The position numbers and the translations under genes are program-made. The notes below the pieces were generated by a model. It was given only the letters and a program-made list of their open reading frames with translations. It did not search any database and was not told where the DNA came from. A stretch of 64,000 nucleotides of DNA from Megaustenia siamemsis (Eukaryota > Mollusca > Gastropoda > Stylommatophora > Ariophantidae), in contig JAVIAB010000102.1 in the NCBI GenBank assembly GCA_032433765.1, positions 9,315,030 through 9,379,029 of the forward strand, in the 5' to 3' direction. Numbering within the stretch: the first letter of the stretch is position 1; each line of letters opens with the position of its first letter. This document shows positions 10,325 to 20,911 of this stretch, in pieces.

Positions 10325-13300
10325 GTAATTATACTACCTTTTACATGTTAGTAAAGATAATTTTAAAAATTAACCTTAGATTATGAAACATCTGTGGCTA
10401 ACGTTTTCATGATACCACTGCAAAAATTACTACAACTTAAATGTAACATTTGCGTTCTGAAAATAGTATTTTCTTTGAACTTTTGCTACACAGCTGTGTG
10501 TTTACCCAAGCAGACATACAGGAAATCGAATGCTGTAATCATTTCTTGGATTACATAATATCCTGGATGGCCTGAAATTTTAACACATTGCACAGTGGCT
10601 ACCAGAGATATTACGCCGTCTTCATACAGCCGCCATAAGTCCATCAATCCAGCTATATGTTCAGTGTCCTCAAAACATCATTCACTGGCTATCCTGTGTT
10701 ACAAAAGTTGCTTTGATGTCTTGTCAAAGGCTGAGGAGATTTCCATCTAACATGAGAAAACAAAAAACAAAAAGAATGGAATATCTTGAAAAGTGTTGAA
10801 ATTTATAAAAAATACTGCTCCCTGAATACATAAAGAAACAAGATAAAATGGTTTGGTCACATTATAAGATAGAAAGATCAAGACACAACATAACAAGCCT
10901 TTAATAGGCATTGAATACCAGACTCAAGGGCTGACCAAGAAAAATATGGATTGATGGAATATTAGTAATGTTAGGAAACATAACAGCAGTGGGAGGCACC
11001 TGACAGCAACAGAGCTGGACATTGTCAGCGACTCATAGCTGATGGTTTGCGCCAGGACAGATGAACCAGAACCATCCAGACACTCCTCTACCTCTTTGCG
11101 GTACCTCTAGCAGAAGGCTAACTACTCTAGTCTCGCCAAGTGAGTAGGGAAGACAACCAAGTACTCAAAATGCCATGCCGAAATTGGATGTGTTGAGCTG
11201 AAAGGTGATACTTTTACTGCAAACTACAGCACAGCACAAACATGCCCAAAGAGCATCCTTTTAAGGGCAGAGATCTGACCATTAGTCAACAGATGAACGC
11301 AAATGAACTGGGAAACATAACTGCAGAAAAAGTCAACAGATGAATGCAAACGAACTGGGAAACATAACAGCAGAAAAAGTTAACAGATGAACGCAAACGA
11401 ACTGGGAAACATAACGGCAGAAAAAGTCAACAGATGAACGCAAATGAACTGGGAAACATAACGGCAGAAAAAGTCAACAGATGAACGCAAACGAACTGGG
11501 AAACATAACGGCAGAAAAAGTTAACAGATGAACGCAAACGAACTGGGAAACATAACGGCAGAAAAAGTCAACAGATGAACGCAAACGAACTGGGAAACAT
11601 AACGGCAGAAAAAGTCAACAGATGAACGCAAACGAACTGGGAAACATAACGACAGAAAAAGTCAACAGATGAACGCAAATGAACTGGGATACATAACGGC
11701 AGAAAAAGTCAACAGATGAACGCAAACGAACTGGGAAATATAACGGCAGAAAAAGTTAACAGATGAACGCAAACGAACTGGGAAACATAACGGCAGAAAA
11801 AGTCAACAGATGAACGCAAATGAACTGGGAAATATATCGGCAGAAAAAGTCAACAGATGAACGCAAATGAACTGGGAAACATAACGGCAGAAAAAGTCAA
11901 CAGATGAACGCAAACGAACTGGGAAACATAATGGCAGAAAAAGTCAACAGATGAACGCAAACGAACTGGGAAACATAAAGGCAGAAAAAGTCAACAGATG
12001 AACTCAAATGAACTGGGAAACATAATGGCAGCAAAAGTCAACAGATGAACGCAAACGAACTGGGAAACATAACTGCAGAAAAAGTCAACAGATGAACGCA
12101 AACGAACTGGGAAACATAACGGCAGAAAAAGTCAACAGATGAACGCAAACGAACTGGGAAACATAACGGCAGAAAAAGTCAACAGATGAACGCAAACGAA
12201 CTGGGAAACATAACGGCAGAAAAAGTCAACAGATGAACGCAAACGAACTGGGAAACATAACGGCAGAAAAAGTCAACAGATGAACGCAAACGAACTGGGA
12301 AACATAACGGCAGAAAAAGTCAACAGATGAACGCAAACGAACTGGGAAACATAACGGCAGAAAAAGTCAACAGATGAACGCAAATGAACTGGGAAACATA
12401 ACGGCAGAAAAAGTCAACAGATGAACGCAAATGAACTGGGAAACATAACGGCAGAAAAAGTCAACAGATGAACGCAAATGAACTGGGAAACATAACGGCA
12501 GAAAAAGTCAACAGATGAATCCAAACAAACTGGGAAACATAACGGCAGAAAAAGTCAACAGATGAATGCAAACGAACTGGGAAACATAACGGCAGAAAAA
12601 GTCAACAGATGAACGCAAATGAACTGGGAAACATAACGGCAGAAAAAGTCAACAGATGAACGCAAACGAACTGGGAAACATAACGGCAGAAAAAGTCAAC
12701 AGATGAATCCAAACAAACTGGGAAACATAACGGCAGAAAAAGTCAACAGATGAACGCAAACGAACTGGGAAACATAACGGCAGAAAAAGTCAACAGATGA
12801 ATCCAAACAAACTGGGAAACATAACGGCAGAAAAAGTCAACAGATGAATCCGAACAAACTGGGAAACATAACGGCAGAAAAAGTCAACAGATGAATGCAA
12901 ACGAACTGGGAAACATAACGGCAGAAAAAGTCAACAGATGAGCAAAAGACCACAAATTATATCTTCCCTCGTTGCTGAAAGCAAATGAGGAAAGAAAAAA
13001 AGAACTAGAAGAAGAAAAACAATAAGGAATTGATCATAAATACCATAAGACATAACTCATAATGATTATTATAATAATTATGTATGAAAAATATTAATAA
13101 AAGTAACATTTGTTTCTTTAAAATATTTTTCAGGTCTTTTCACAAATGAATTATCGATCATTCCACAACAGTTTGTCTTAAACTTCACACCATCCGAATG
13201 GTCATTTTTCATCTTGGGTGTGATCCACTTGCTGCAGCTGTCATGGGTCCTCTACAGTGTTGGACTTGTCTGCCGCACCATCCACCAGGAGCCAGCCTAC

Positions 13301-13954
13301 CTGAACCCAGTTGTCCTCTCTCCGGCATTCTTCATTTTCTTTAACCTAAGTTCTACCTTTTGCATTGGTTGGCTGTTCTTGTGGGATAGGTTATTATTTT
13401 TAGCATCATTTGTTTTCCTGGCATGTATTGCTCTTTCCTTGCTTCTATCTGTATCCATCGCCTCATCCAGACTTGCAATGTTTCGAGACACAATGATAGA
13501 TCAAGACAGAAACAAGGAGTTTAAATTTTTGCAAATTGTAGTCACAAACAGCCTTGCAATGAACATCACATGGACAATTGTTCTCGCTGTAATAAATTTA
13601 AGCACAATTATGGTCCATACATGGCACCAGCCAATCACAAATGAGGGCATATCTATCACATGCATCAGCATTTTCATATTCCTCTCAGTTGTTTACATTG
13701 GCTTAGACTCAACAGTTCTGGAGCGACATACCAAATATTGTGTATCCCCTTATGCTGTTATTATTTGGACTTTGGCTGCGTCTCTTACACAAAATTATAA
13801 TCCAGGAAACTTGTCATCAATTATGTCCTTATTTCTGATTGGTTCTGTCTCAATTGCATTTCTGATTAAGCTTGGACTTACCTTTTTACGCTCCAGTAGT
13901 GCGAGAGGACAATACAGGTTACTGAAAGTTGACCAGTCAGATAATTCTGAGTAA
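10153..13954 (+). CDS. Multi-pass membrane protein, two coding exons (330 aa)
   Basis: Joining 10153-10324 to 13134-13954 gives a 330-residue protein. I count seven or eight hydrophobic spans, near residues 27-51, 80-104, 120-141, 145-169, 190-220, 229-248, 261-277 and 285-310. Between spans 1 and 2 is a loop with NFT (potential N-glycosylation), then TPSEWSFFILGVIHLLQLSW; span 3 ends with CIGWLFLWDR. That layout resembles a family of uncharacterised multi-span proteins I associate with marine invertebrates, and the WxFxxxGxIHxxQ pattern loosely recalls TspO-like proteins, but I cannot assign a function. The ATG at 10153 lies two bases after a 3' splice site, so an upstream non-coding exon is likely; an upstream coding exon is not excluded. 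The intron holds a LINE-d copy that carries a 47-bp minisatellite. The gene converges with ALG8. Confidence 0.8.
10385..10790 (+). repeat. Dispersed repeat R3, copy 1
   Basis: This non-coding segment aligns by eye with 34590-34975 in the same orientation, sharing TTTTCTTTGAACTTTTGC and TGGCCTGAAATT. It is an interspersed repeat of unknown class; one copy lies in the membrane-protein intron and one in the last ALG8 intron. Confidence 0.65.
10840..13015 (+). mobile_element. LINE-d tail split by its own minisatellite
   Basis: The left part (10840-11030) reads like the family-d C-terminus, with a WIDGILVMLGNITA block. The right part (about 12905-13015) continues as GAGCAAAAGACCACAAATTA, which matches the AKDRKLYLP coding end in the copy at 18070-18320, and ends with a GAA-rich tail. 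Between them lies the 47-bp array, whose unit is a variant of the GNITA-coding segment. Confidence 0.75.
11285..12950. repeat. 47-bp minisatellite (about 35 copies)
   Basis: The unit contains AACTGGGAAACATAACGGCA followed by GAAAAAGTCAACAGATGAACGCAAACG. Period is 47 bp (for example 11285 to 11332) and total length about 1.66 kb. Variants (CGAACT/TGAACT, AACGC/AATCC) fall in runs, suggesting block duplication. It lies wholly within the intron. Confidence 0.95.
13134..13954 (+). CDS. Membrane-protein gene, terminal coding exon
   Basis: The acceptor is AAAATATTTTTCAG; the first two bases complete the split Gly codon from exon one. It runs 272 codons to TAA at 13952-13954 and carries six or seven transmembrane spans plus a short basic C-terminal tail (RSSSARGQYRLLKVDQSDN). 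No frameshift or stop interrupts it, which supports a functional gene. Confidence 0.85.
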
Positions 13955-14580
13955 AAGGCGTCAGTCAAAAAGCTGTATGCTTTTTTTTTAAAATGTACTA
14001 TACTTTTTCTATTGACTGTATCATTTTTTTGCTGGCTCAATGTATTTTTGTTGATTAAATTTTATACTCTTTTTTTTTGTTTTGGCCCAATGTTTCTTGT
14101 AGCCATGTTTTTTTCACAAAATTTTTTTTTTATGACTATATACTTTTTTGCTAACTCTAATTTTTCCTGACACAATAATATTTCTTGCCTTTTTTATTTG
14201 CTATAATTTTTCTTTTGAATCTATGTTATTTTTTTTTTTTAGCTCAATACATTTTTGTTAACTACCTTTTATTGCTGACTAAATTTTACTGCTTTTTTTT
14301 TACTCAATGCTTACTTTTGGCTATATATTTTTGTATATTTTTTGCTTTTGGATTGTTAAAGTTCATTTGTGTTCACCTGTCGACTATATACTTTTTGCTT
14401 ACTGTGCTTTTTCACTTACTCTGTGTTATTTTTTTTTCTCTCTTGCTTAATACATTTATTTTTGGCATTCATATAATCAAATCATGTTGCAATCTCTGTT
14501 TATTTTGGTGGTCTGTTTTCAAATTTCTTTGCTATTCCTATAACATTTTTGTTTAACAGTCTGTCAAAAGCTTAGCTTAT
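13955..14580 (+). other. T-rich 3' flank, probable 3' UTR
   Basis: Downstream of the stop codon is highly T-rich sequence with repeated T8-T10 runs. ATTAAA at about 14057 could serve as a variant polyadenylation signal. The 123-codon frame at 14185-14556 is a low-complexity artefact. Confidence 0.4.
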
Positions 14581-14787
14581 GTTTTACTTGGCATAAAAGT
14601 TGCTCTTTGCTCTTCCAATCTTCTCTCATGCCTTCTAGTATGTTGTCCAGATGAAGATTTTGCTTGCTGGATTGCAAGTCTGTCTATTTTCTGTTGTCCA
14701 CCTTTGTTGCTTGCCTCATAGAATGTAATCAGTAAAGAATCTTAGGTGTTTTGGTTCCACAGCATTCCTGGTGGCTATATTGATTTC

Positions 14788-15023
14788 ATCATCATTTTTT
14801 GGCCATGTAATGAGAAGAGAACAACTGGAATATATTTTTAACAACTGGAAAAATTGAGGGACGAAGAGATAGAGGGAAGCAAAGAGAAAAGATACCAGAC
14901 AACTTAAGAGAATGGCTTGGTAGAAGGTCAATAACAGAAATGATAAATAACTGTCGAGATCGAAAGTTGTAAGTGGAGAGACATGATCACCTACGTCAGC
15001 AGGCTCTGTACTTGATGATGATG
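14788..15023 (+). mobile_element. LINE-a copy with 11-bp target-site duplication
   Basis: A short family-a tail ([15 protein letters not shown]) with a frameshift and a TGATGATGAT tail. It is bounded by ATATTGATTTC at 14777-14787 and 15024-15034. Confidence 0.9.
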
Positions 15024-15109
15024 ATATTGATTTCTCTCATATAGGTCTGTCTGTCTGTCTCAAGTTTCTCCCACTCAAATACAATTTTCAGAATTATTCT
15101 TCTATACCT

Positions 15110-15390
15110 ATCTACCTATTTATCTATTGTCATTTTGAACCAAATATGACACGTAAAGCAGAAAATAAAATCTCTCCAAATCCAAAATTTTTTTTTTGTT
15201 ACACGTCAGACATTGCACAGGACCTGCAGTGAGTCTCATCATATGTCACTATTCTAGACAAGCCTCTCAATCTCATCATGAAATCTGATGCCTGCTATCA
15301 TTGCTTCTCATATCAATATTATTCTTAATGTTCTCTATGTCAGCCTCTTTTTCTTTTGCCCTCCAATTCTTATTTGAGGGCTGTTTTCTA
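15110..15390 (-). mobile_element. Diverged LINE-f tail
   Basis: A strongly decayed minus-strand copy: a TCTA-type tail at the left, then words matching the family-f coding end (TCTCAATCTCATCATGAAAT, ATGTCAGCCTC). There is no frame. Confidence 0.5.
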
Positions 15391-15436
15391 GTAAAGAGTC
15401 AATATTTTTGTTTAAATAAAATTGTGTGTTTGATTA

Positions 15437-15562
15437 TGGTGGCTTGATAGGTCCTGGTGGCTTGATAGGTCCTGGTGGCTTGTTAGGTCCTGGTGGCTTG
15501 ATAGGTCCTGGTGGCTTGTTAGGTCCTAGTGGCTTGATAGGTCCTAGTGGCTTGTTAGGTCA
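15437..15562. repeat. 18-bp minisatellite
   Basis: About seven copies of GGTGGCTTGATAGGTCCT with GATA/GTTA variation. Confidence 0.95.
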
Positions 15563-15886
15563 CTGATCGACCATCTGTAACAAAATTGAAAAAAAAAAAC
15601 ACTTCTCCATTTTGGAGACCGAAACCAAAAATCATCCTCATATATACAGTTATCAGTTAAGTGACAAGAGTTGTTAAGTCTCTCATATAATTACTTTAAT
15701 GTGAATCATAATGTTTGTCTCTCATATAATTATATTGTGATGTATCGTAAAGCTTGTGTTTCTCATAAACTCAGATTGATTTCAGCCATAATCTCGTTGA
15801 GTGTTTCTCATAAAACCATACTGATTTTTGTTATAAAGTTTCTGTATTTTACATTTTGTCATGAATTTTGTTGCATCTCTCATATA

Positions 15887-16132
15887 AAAAAGTAAAAGTA
15901 CCCCCATCACGCCAAGTGATATAGGTGTTAGTGACCATAAATTTTACAGACCTTCGGCACATGATTTTTGGGGTAATGTGGTCGGTATTATGCCCGTGCT
16001 GCTTTACTTTCCCAGAAAAAATCCAGTACCCATTAAAGGCTGGGTGAACCGGAAGCCGTCAGTTGGGATAGAACCCTACCTCTTGTCCTTTGTAGTCCAG
16101 TTCACTAATCACTGAGCTATCATGGCTCCCCA
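15887..16132 (-). mobile_element. SINE S2, complete, with 13-bp target-site duplication
   Basis: Read on the minus strand it starts with a tRNA-like head: A box TAGCTCAGTGATTAG and B box GGGTTCTATCCC. The body follows and the 3' end is CTTGGCGTGATGGGGGTAC then TTTTACTTT. Flanking direct repeats CATCTCTCATATA at 15874-15886 and 16133-16145 prove insertion. The host sequence is a loose array of TCTCATATA-containing units (15660-16260). Confidence 0.9.
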
Positions 16133-16369
16133 CATCTCTCATATACCTATGGTGATTTGTCATAAAGTTTGCAGTATTTCTTTTATAACCGTATTGATTA
16201 TGCCCTAAAGTTTGCTGTCTTATCTAAGACATCTCATATAATGCTGTCTGTTTAAGACATCTCTACAATGCAATCTGCCTATGATATAAAAGAAGTAGAA
16301 ACATCCTCATTATATCTCATATGTGGTGTTTAAGGAACATGAAGTTTTAAACCTTTTTTTTCTACCATT

Positions 16370-16545
16370 GACACATTCTTTTGGCAAACATGGTCAGCAC
16401 TATGCCAGGCTGTTTCCCAGAAAATAAACTCAGGTACTCATTTATGACTAGGTGAGCCTAGAAGCTGGTTAGTTGTGAAAATGAACCGAACCTCTTATCC
16501 ATGTGAGACCAGCTCACTAACATTTCCACTAATACAACCTCCATC
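16370..16545 (-). mobile_element. Diverged SINE S2 copy
   Basis: It matches the S2 body in order (GGTCAGCACTATGCC, GGTGAGCCTAGAAGC, CCAGCTCACTAA) with many substitutions and no clear duplication. Confidence 0.55.
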
Positions 16546-16569
16546 TTTCACAACCATATTGATAATTAT

Positions 16570-16845
16570 AGTTATTCAAAAGCCCCAGTGATGCTCAAAC
16601 GAAGTAAAATCCATAATTGCTCAACCGCCCGTGCCAGTGGAATCATCAGAATTAATATCTCATCGAATATCCAAACAAAGAAAGGCAGCTACAGTCCCCA
16701 TCATAGCATTCGGATGAAAAACACAGCTCACATTGTGCACAGAGGACTAAACTCAGTAGCTCTGTCAGCAAGTCGCCGGACTTGGAATATGAGGAAACTG
16801 CAATAAGGAACACTTTTCAGATAGTGCCTCAACATTTTTTTGTCG
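16570..16845 (+). repeat. Dispersed repeat R2
   Basis: One of six copies of a non-coding element with the words CATAATTGCTCAACCGCCCG, CAAACAAAGAAAGGCAGCTA and GACTTGGAATATGAGGAAAC. Other copies: 26145-26480 (+), 34990-35895 (+, interrupted), 46960-47140 (+), 24130-24440 (-), 53930-54310 (-). No terminal inverted repeat was found, so its class is open. Confidence 0.7.
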
Positions 16846-16849
16846 CCTC

Positions 16850-17460
16850 TCCATCATATTGACAGGAAATCTCATATTGATTTCTTTCGTAAATTAATAG
16901 AATGGCTCAGTTTCTCTCATACATTCATCAAACTGCCTCCTACTTTATTTATCGTGATGTTTAATATAGAGATTCATGAACAAATTGTTGATGGCTTTCT
17001 TTTTATGATGAACACCAGGGTTCAAAGCCATACATCCTCAATTAACATTTGACCCAGATGGACCAACATAAATGAGTTTCCTGATTAAAAAAGGAAATGC
17101 ATTCAAGCTAAAATAAGTGAATTTTTACTCTTTCAAAAGATGTACCACAGTAAAGTGAAATTCATTTACTCCATTTTCCAACAGCAGAAGTGCTATTGAG
17201 AAACCATTATCTTCATCTTTCTGTTTAGCTTTTTTTTTAAAGTAAGGAAGAGTTTCTTCCCTGTTTAATATATGCTGAGATTTTGATATTGTATGTTTTT
17301 CTATAAATAATGACATATTTTATGAGTATTGTTGTTGGTATCATGCTGGGCTGCAAGTGGTACCCATTTTTGGAGGCTGGGTGAACCTAGAAGCTGTGTT
17401 GGTTGGAGAAAGAATTTACAACAGGAAATTGTTATTATCTGTAGTTATGACATAGTTAAG
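16850..17460. other. Unassigned AT-rich sequence
   Basis: No coding motif. A short S2-like segment may lie at 17330-17410 (GGTACCCATTTTTGGAGGCT). Nothing else is supported. Confidence 0.3.
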
Positions 17461-17465
17461 TCTTG

Positions 17466-17955
17466 ATCAAAGGTAACTCTTGAGTGTAGGTAACTCTTGA
17501 TCATAGATAACTCTTGAGAGTGGGTAACTCTTGGTAGTAGATAACTCTTGATCGTCGATGTCTTTTGATAGTAGACAACTCTTGACTTGGTAGTAGATAA
17601 CTCTTGATTGTGGGTAACTCTTGGTAGTAGATAACTCTTGATCGTCGATGTCTTTTGATAGTAGACAACTCTTGACCATGGGGAACTCTTGAGTGTAGGT
17701 AACTCTTGATCATGGGGAACTCTTGATAGTAGGCAATTCTTGATTATGGGTAACTCTTAGTAGTAGATAACTGTTGATCATAGATAACTCTTGAGAGTGG
17801 GTAACTCTTGATCATGGGGAACTCTTGATAGTAGGCAATTCTTGATTATGGGTAACTCTTAGTAGTAGATAACTCTTGATCGTCGATGTCTTTTGATAGT
17901 AAATGACTCTTGATCATGGGGTAACTCTTGATAGTAGATCACTCTTGATCATGGG
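17466..17955. repeat. Degenerate 'GGTAACTCTTGA' minisatellite
   Basis: A run of imperfect units of about 18-21 bp built on TAACTCTTGATCATGGG and TAGTAGATAACTCTTGATC. A larger block (GATCGTCGATGTCTTTTGAT) recurs at 17549, 17640 and 17879, showing nested duplication. Confidence 0.85.
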
Positions 17956-18069
17956 TATTTCTTAATCTGCATTGTAAACAATACATTAATATCTTGTTTA
18001 GTGTGTTTTAACTTCCATTTGCTAATTTGATTAGATTTAAAGACTAAATTAATTCTTGAAAAATTGATT

Positions 18070-18320
18070 CTTCTTCTTTCCTTCCTCATCTGCCTTTCAG
18101 CATCAAGGGGAGATATAATTTGCGGTCTTTTGCTCTTCTGTTTGCCTCTGCTGCTGTTATGTTTCCTAGTGCTTCTAATATTCCATCGACCCATCTTTTT
18201 CGTGGTCGACCCTTGGGTCTGGTGTTCTCACAACGTTTGTTGAAGGCTCGTTGTGTTGTGTTTTGTTCTTTCTGCCTTGTCACGTGGCCAAACCATTTTA
18301 TCTGTTGTTTCCTGTAGGGT
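18070..18320 (-). mobile_element. LINE-d 3' end
   Basis: The minus strand encodes RWVDGILEALGNITAAEANR and AKDRKLYLPLMLKGR, then a GAAGAA tail. It is 5'-truncated. This copy gives the cleanest view of the sequence from which the 47-bp array in the membrane-protein intron was made. Confidence 0.8.
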
Positions 18321-18778
18321 CAAAAATTGATTTAATGAAGGATAATTGTTATATTATTTTATTCATGTACTGCGGATCCATTCCGAAGTGTTTTATTGCT
18401 TGTGTTTGTTAAATGATAATTTAATGGTAAATAAAGAGTAAACATCATACAATGTGGCATGTAGGTCTAGATCCATATATTTTGCATTCACGATCATCTG
18501 TTGTTTATGGCCAGAATAACATCAGGCCTGTTTAGTTTTTTACCAAGAAAATGTCTGGTAACCAACCAATTGTCAAGTTCTGGTGAATCCCAAAATCTGA
18601 AATGTCACTTTCACAATCGTAAATATTTTGAGAAATTAGGCAGTGTTGCTGTATTGTTAATGTTAAATTAATGTACCTCTTTATTTTACACAGTCAGTTT
18701 TATTGCATTTTGTTTTGCACCTTTTGATCCAGTGCATGGAAGAGCGAGTGGCTGAGTTGATAATTTGTTGTACTCTAA
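18320..18778. other. No recognised feature
   Basis: AT-rich intergenic sequence; no motif or repeat seen. Confidence 0.3.
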
Positions 18779-18790
18779 ACCAGTAGAATA

Positions 18791-18886
18791 AAGTAAAGGT
18801 AAAGTACGAGACTTGAACCGGCGTCTTAGCACGCAAGTTTACACCCATATGTGCTCGGCCGCCTATCCAGAAATGTTCGGAGATTT
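18791..18886 (-). mobile_element. SINE S1, 5'-truncated, 12-bp target-site duplication
   Basis: Only the 3' 96 bp of S1 are present, starting from the tail GTAAAGGTAAAGTACGAGA on the + strand. Direct repeats ACCAGTAGAATA at 18779-18790 and 18887-18898 flank it. Confidence 0.85.
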
Positions 18887-19047
18887 ACCAGTAGAATATA
18901 CAGACTTAAACCATGGTAGGATCAAAAGTTATTGGGGGTGAAGTAAAAAACTCTGACTTGAACACGACCTCACTGGATAAGTGGCCTTTATTCTCTGATC
19001 CTATATATCCCGATCAGCAGACCCCCCAGTAATGGGTTAATGTTGTA

Positions 19048-19175
19048 AAGAAGATAAAGGTAAAGGTCAAGTATGAAACTTGAATCTGTTGTCTTAGCTC
19101 GCAAGTTTTCACCCTTATGTGCTCGGCCACCTATCCAGAAATGTTCAGAGACTTCTGGACAGTGTAGTACACTGG
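19048..19175 (-). mobile_element. SINE S1, 5'-truncated
   Basis: The 3' part of S1 (GCTCGCAAGTTTTCACCC, then CTATCCAGAAATGTTCAG). It abuts the J element that follows. Confidence 0.75.
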
Positions 19176-19185
19176 AAGTAAAGAA

Positions 19186-19415
19186 TAGTGACACTGTGAC
19201 CTTCCAGGCATGTCGTAAGAGGCGACTAAGGAGGTTGATCGATGGCTTGACAAGCTGTCATTGTAAAAAGTATTTTTATGGAAAAAGAACCATAGACTTT
19301 AGAAGCAGTAATCTCTGCAATATGTGCCATTTTGGCACGCAAGGTTTCTGCTTTTGAGACTGTAGTTCTGCCCTATGTGCCGTCTTCGGCTCAAAAGGAC
19401 AATAGATATATAGAT
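19186..19415 (+). mobile_element. SINE J copy
   Basis: It reads GGCATGTCGTAAGAGGCGAC, then GACAAGCTGTCATTGTAA, then CCCTATGTGCCGTCTTCGGC and an ATAGATATATAGATG tail. No coding frame; class inferred from size and tail. Confidence 0.8.
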
Positions 19416-20435
19416 GTGGTAGATACTTTAATTGGCAAGAAATAATTACTTTTTTTTCTTTTTTTTTTTAAACAGCCTTACTGCTGTTTTTAATTTTCAA
19501 AAATGAAGAGTTCTTTAACTCAACTTGAACCTATACTTTACCATCCATCCTCAGTAAAACTAGCTACTTCTTTCAGCCATTCATCCAATGGCTACTAAAG
19601 GAATGAATAGTCCTCTTGGTCATTCGTCATTCATTAAAATGATGTGAAGTGGGAGTAGAACGTGTGTAAACATGACATGAAGACTCTGAACCTAAACCCT
19701 GCAGCCTGGGAAGAAATAGCTGAAGACTGTAATCTTTGGAAACACACTCTAAAGCTCCAACTCAACAAGAAGCAGACCAAGCTCAATTGCTGGATGGGTA
19801 TCTTGGGATACAGAAAGGGTATTTGATCACATCTCCTTTCAGCTCAGGAATCACTGGATTAAAAAAAAATATATCACTAATCACAAAGTTTGAACTTGAG
19901 TTTCTGTGTGTGAAGCAATTGGTTAAACTTCTGTGCCACAGTGATTATATTTTCACAATGTAAATAATTATTTCTTTATGTTTTCTTGATGTTTCCTATA
20001 CAGCTAATTTTAATTTTTTGTTAAAAATCTGTTTAAATTCAAATCCACTTTTAGTTAGCCTCATTTACATGTGAAATTAAAAACAAAGGTTGAACAACAT
20101 AATTTGTTTTGTCTTAGTTTCTTCTTGTCTTCTTAGTGTCCATCTGTCAAGTGGGTGTGGGTGCATTATGTCACTAGTTTACAGCAAAGGAATGATATCT
20201 GTGTCCAACTGATCATGCCTCTTCAATGACCCATGATCAATGACAACAAACATCTGAGTATTAACTACAATTTCTAAATACCTACAATTTTAGGATAGTT
20301 TTGAGTGACATGCAGGCTTCCAGAAGAAATTGAACAACCAATTTTGAATAAACCAAAATTGAACCTACAAAATACACTAACACTCTTCCCCCACCTTGGT
20401 TTAGTAAACATAACAAAACGAAAAGTTCTAGTCAT
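19415..20435. other. Unassigned sequence with an R1-like trace
   Basis: Mostly AT-rich sequence without motifs. At about 20140-20180 the words AAGTGGGTGTGGGTGCATTATG match the head of repeat R1. The remainder shows nothing I can support. Confidence 0.35.
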
Positions 20436-20760
20436 ATCTATTGACCTTTCGAGCCGTAGCCGGCCCATAGGGCATAGACCCATATACTCTTTCTCTTATC
20501 TAAGTTTTTATTCTAGGAGTTTTCAATCTTGTAAAGATCTTTTATCAGATCTCACCATTTTTCTCTGTTCTGTGCAAGCAGTTCTATCTCATTGAGGGAG
20601 CCAATTCCTGCTGCTCTTGCCTCTCTCATCAATGTTCTTCTCAGTATCTCTCTGGGTCGGCCTCTTTTCCTCTTACCTGTTGTTTCCCACATGAGGGCTT
20701 GCTTTGCTATTCGGTTATCATCTTTTCTTGATTACTGAAGATATTAGTGGTTGAATGGAG
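20435..20760 (-). mobile_element. LINE-f 3' end
   Basis: The minus strand encodes a decayed C-terminus: ALMWETTGKRKRGRPREIL, then MREARAAGIGSLNEIELLA. The 3' end (left) is CCTATGGGCCGGCTACGGCT followed by CGAAAGGTCAATAGA. Family-f copies: 4790-5610, 9525-9800, 15110-15390, 26505-26740, 31420-31870 and 63680-64000. Confidence 0.8.
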
Positions 20761-20911
20761 TTACAGTAAGCAGATTATTAGTTGTAAAAATTCAAGTGTA
20801 GTGATAAGCTATAGTAATGGTTTCTTTCAAAAAACAAACACATGCTCGTATGAGTGCAAGAAACATTATAAAAGTGTTGCTGATTCATTCTTCATAGTAG
20901 AGGTAAAGTAA

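Noticed and set aside
14185..14556. 123-codon hydrophobic frame as a membrane protein
   Set aside because: T-rich low-complexity sequence after the stop codon of the membrane-protein gene; Phe/Leu richness follows from base composition.
17467..17713. Minus-strand 70-codon frames with SYLL/QELSTIK repeats
   Set aside because: Translation of a degenerate minisatellite.
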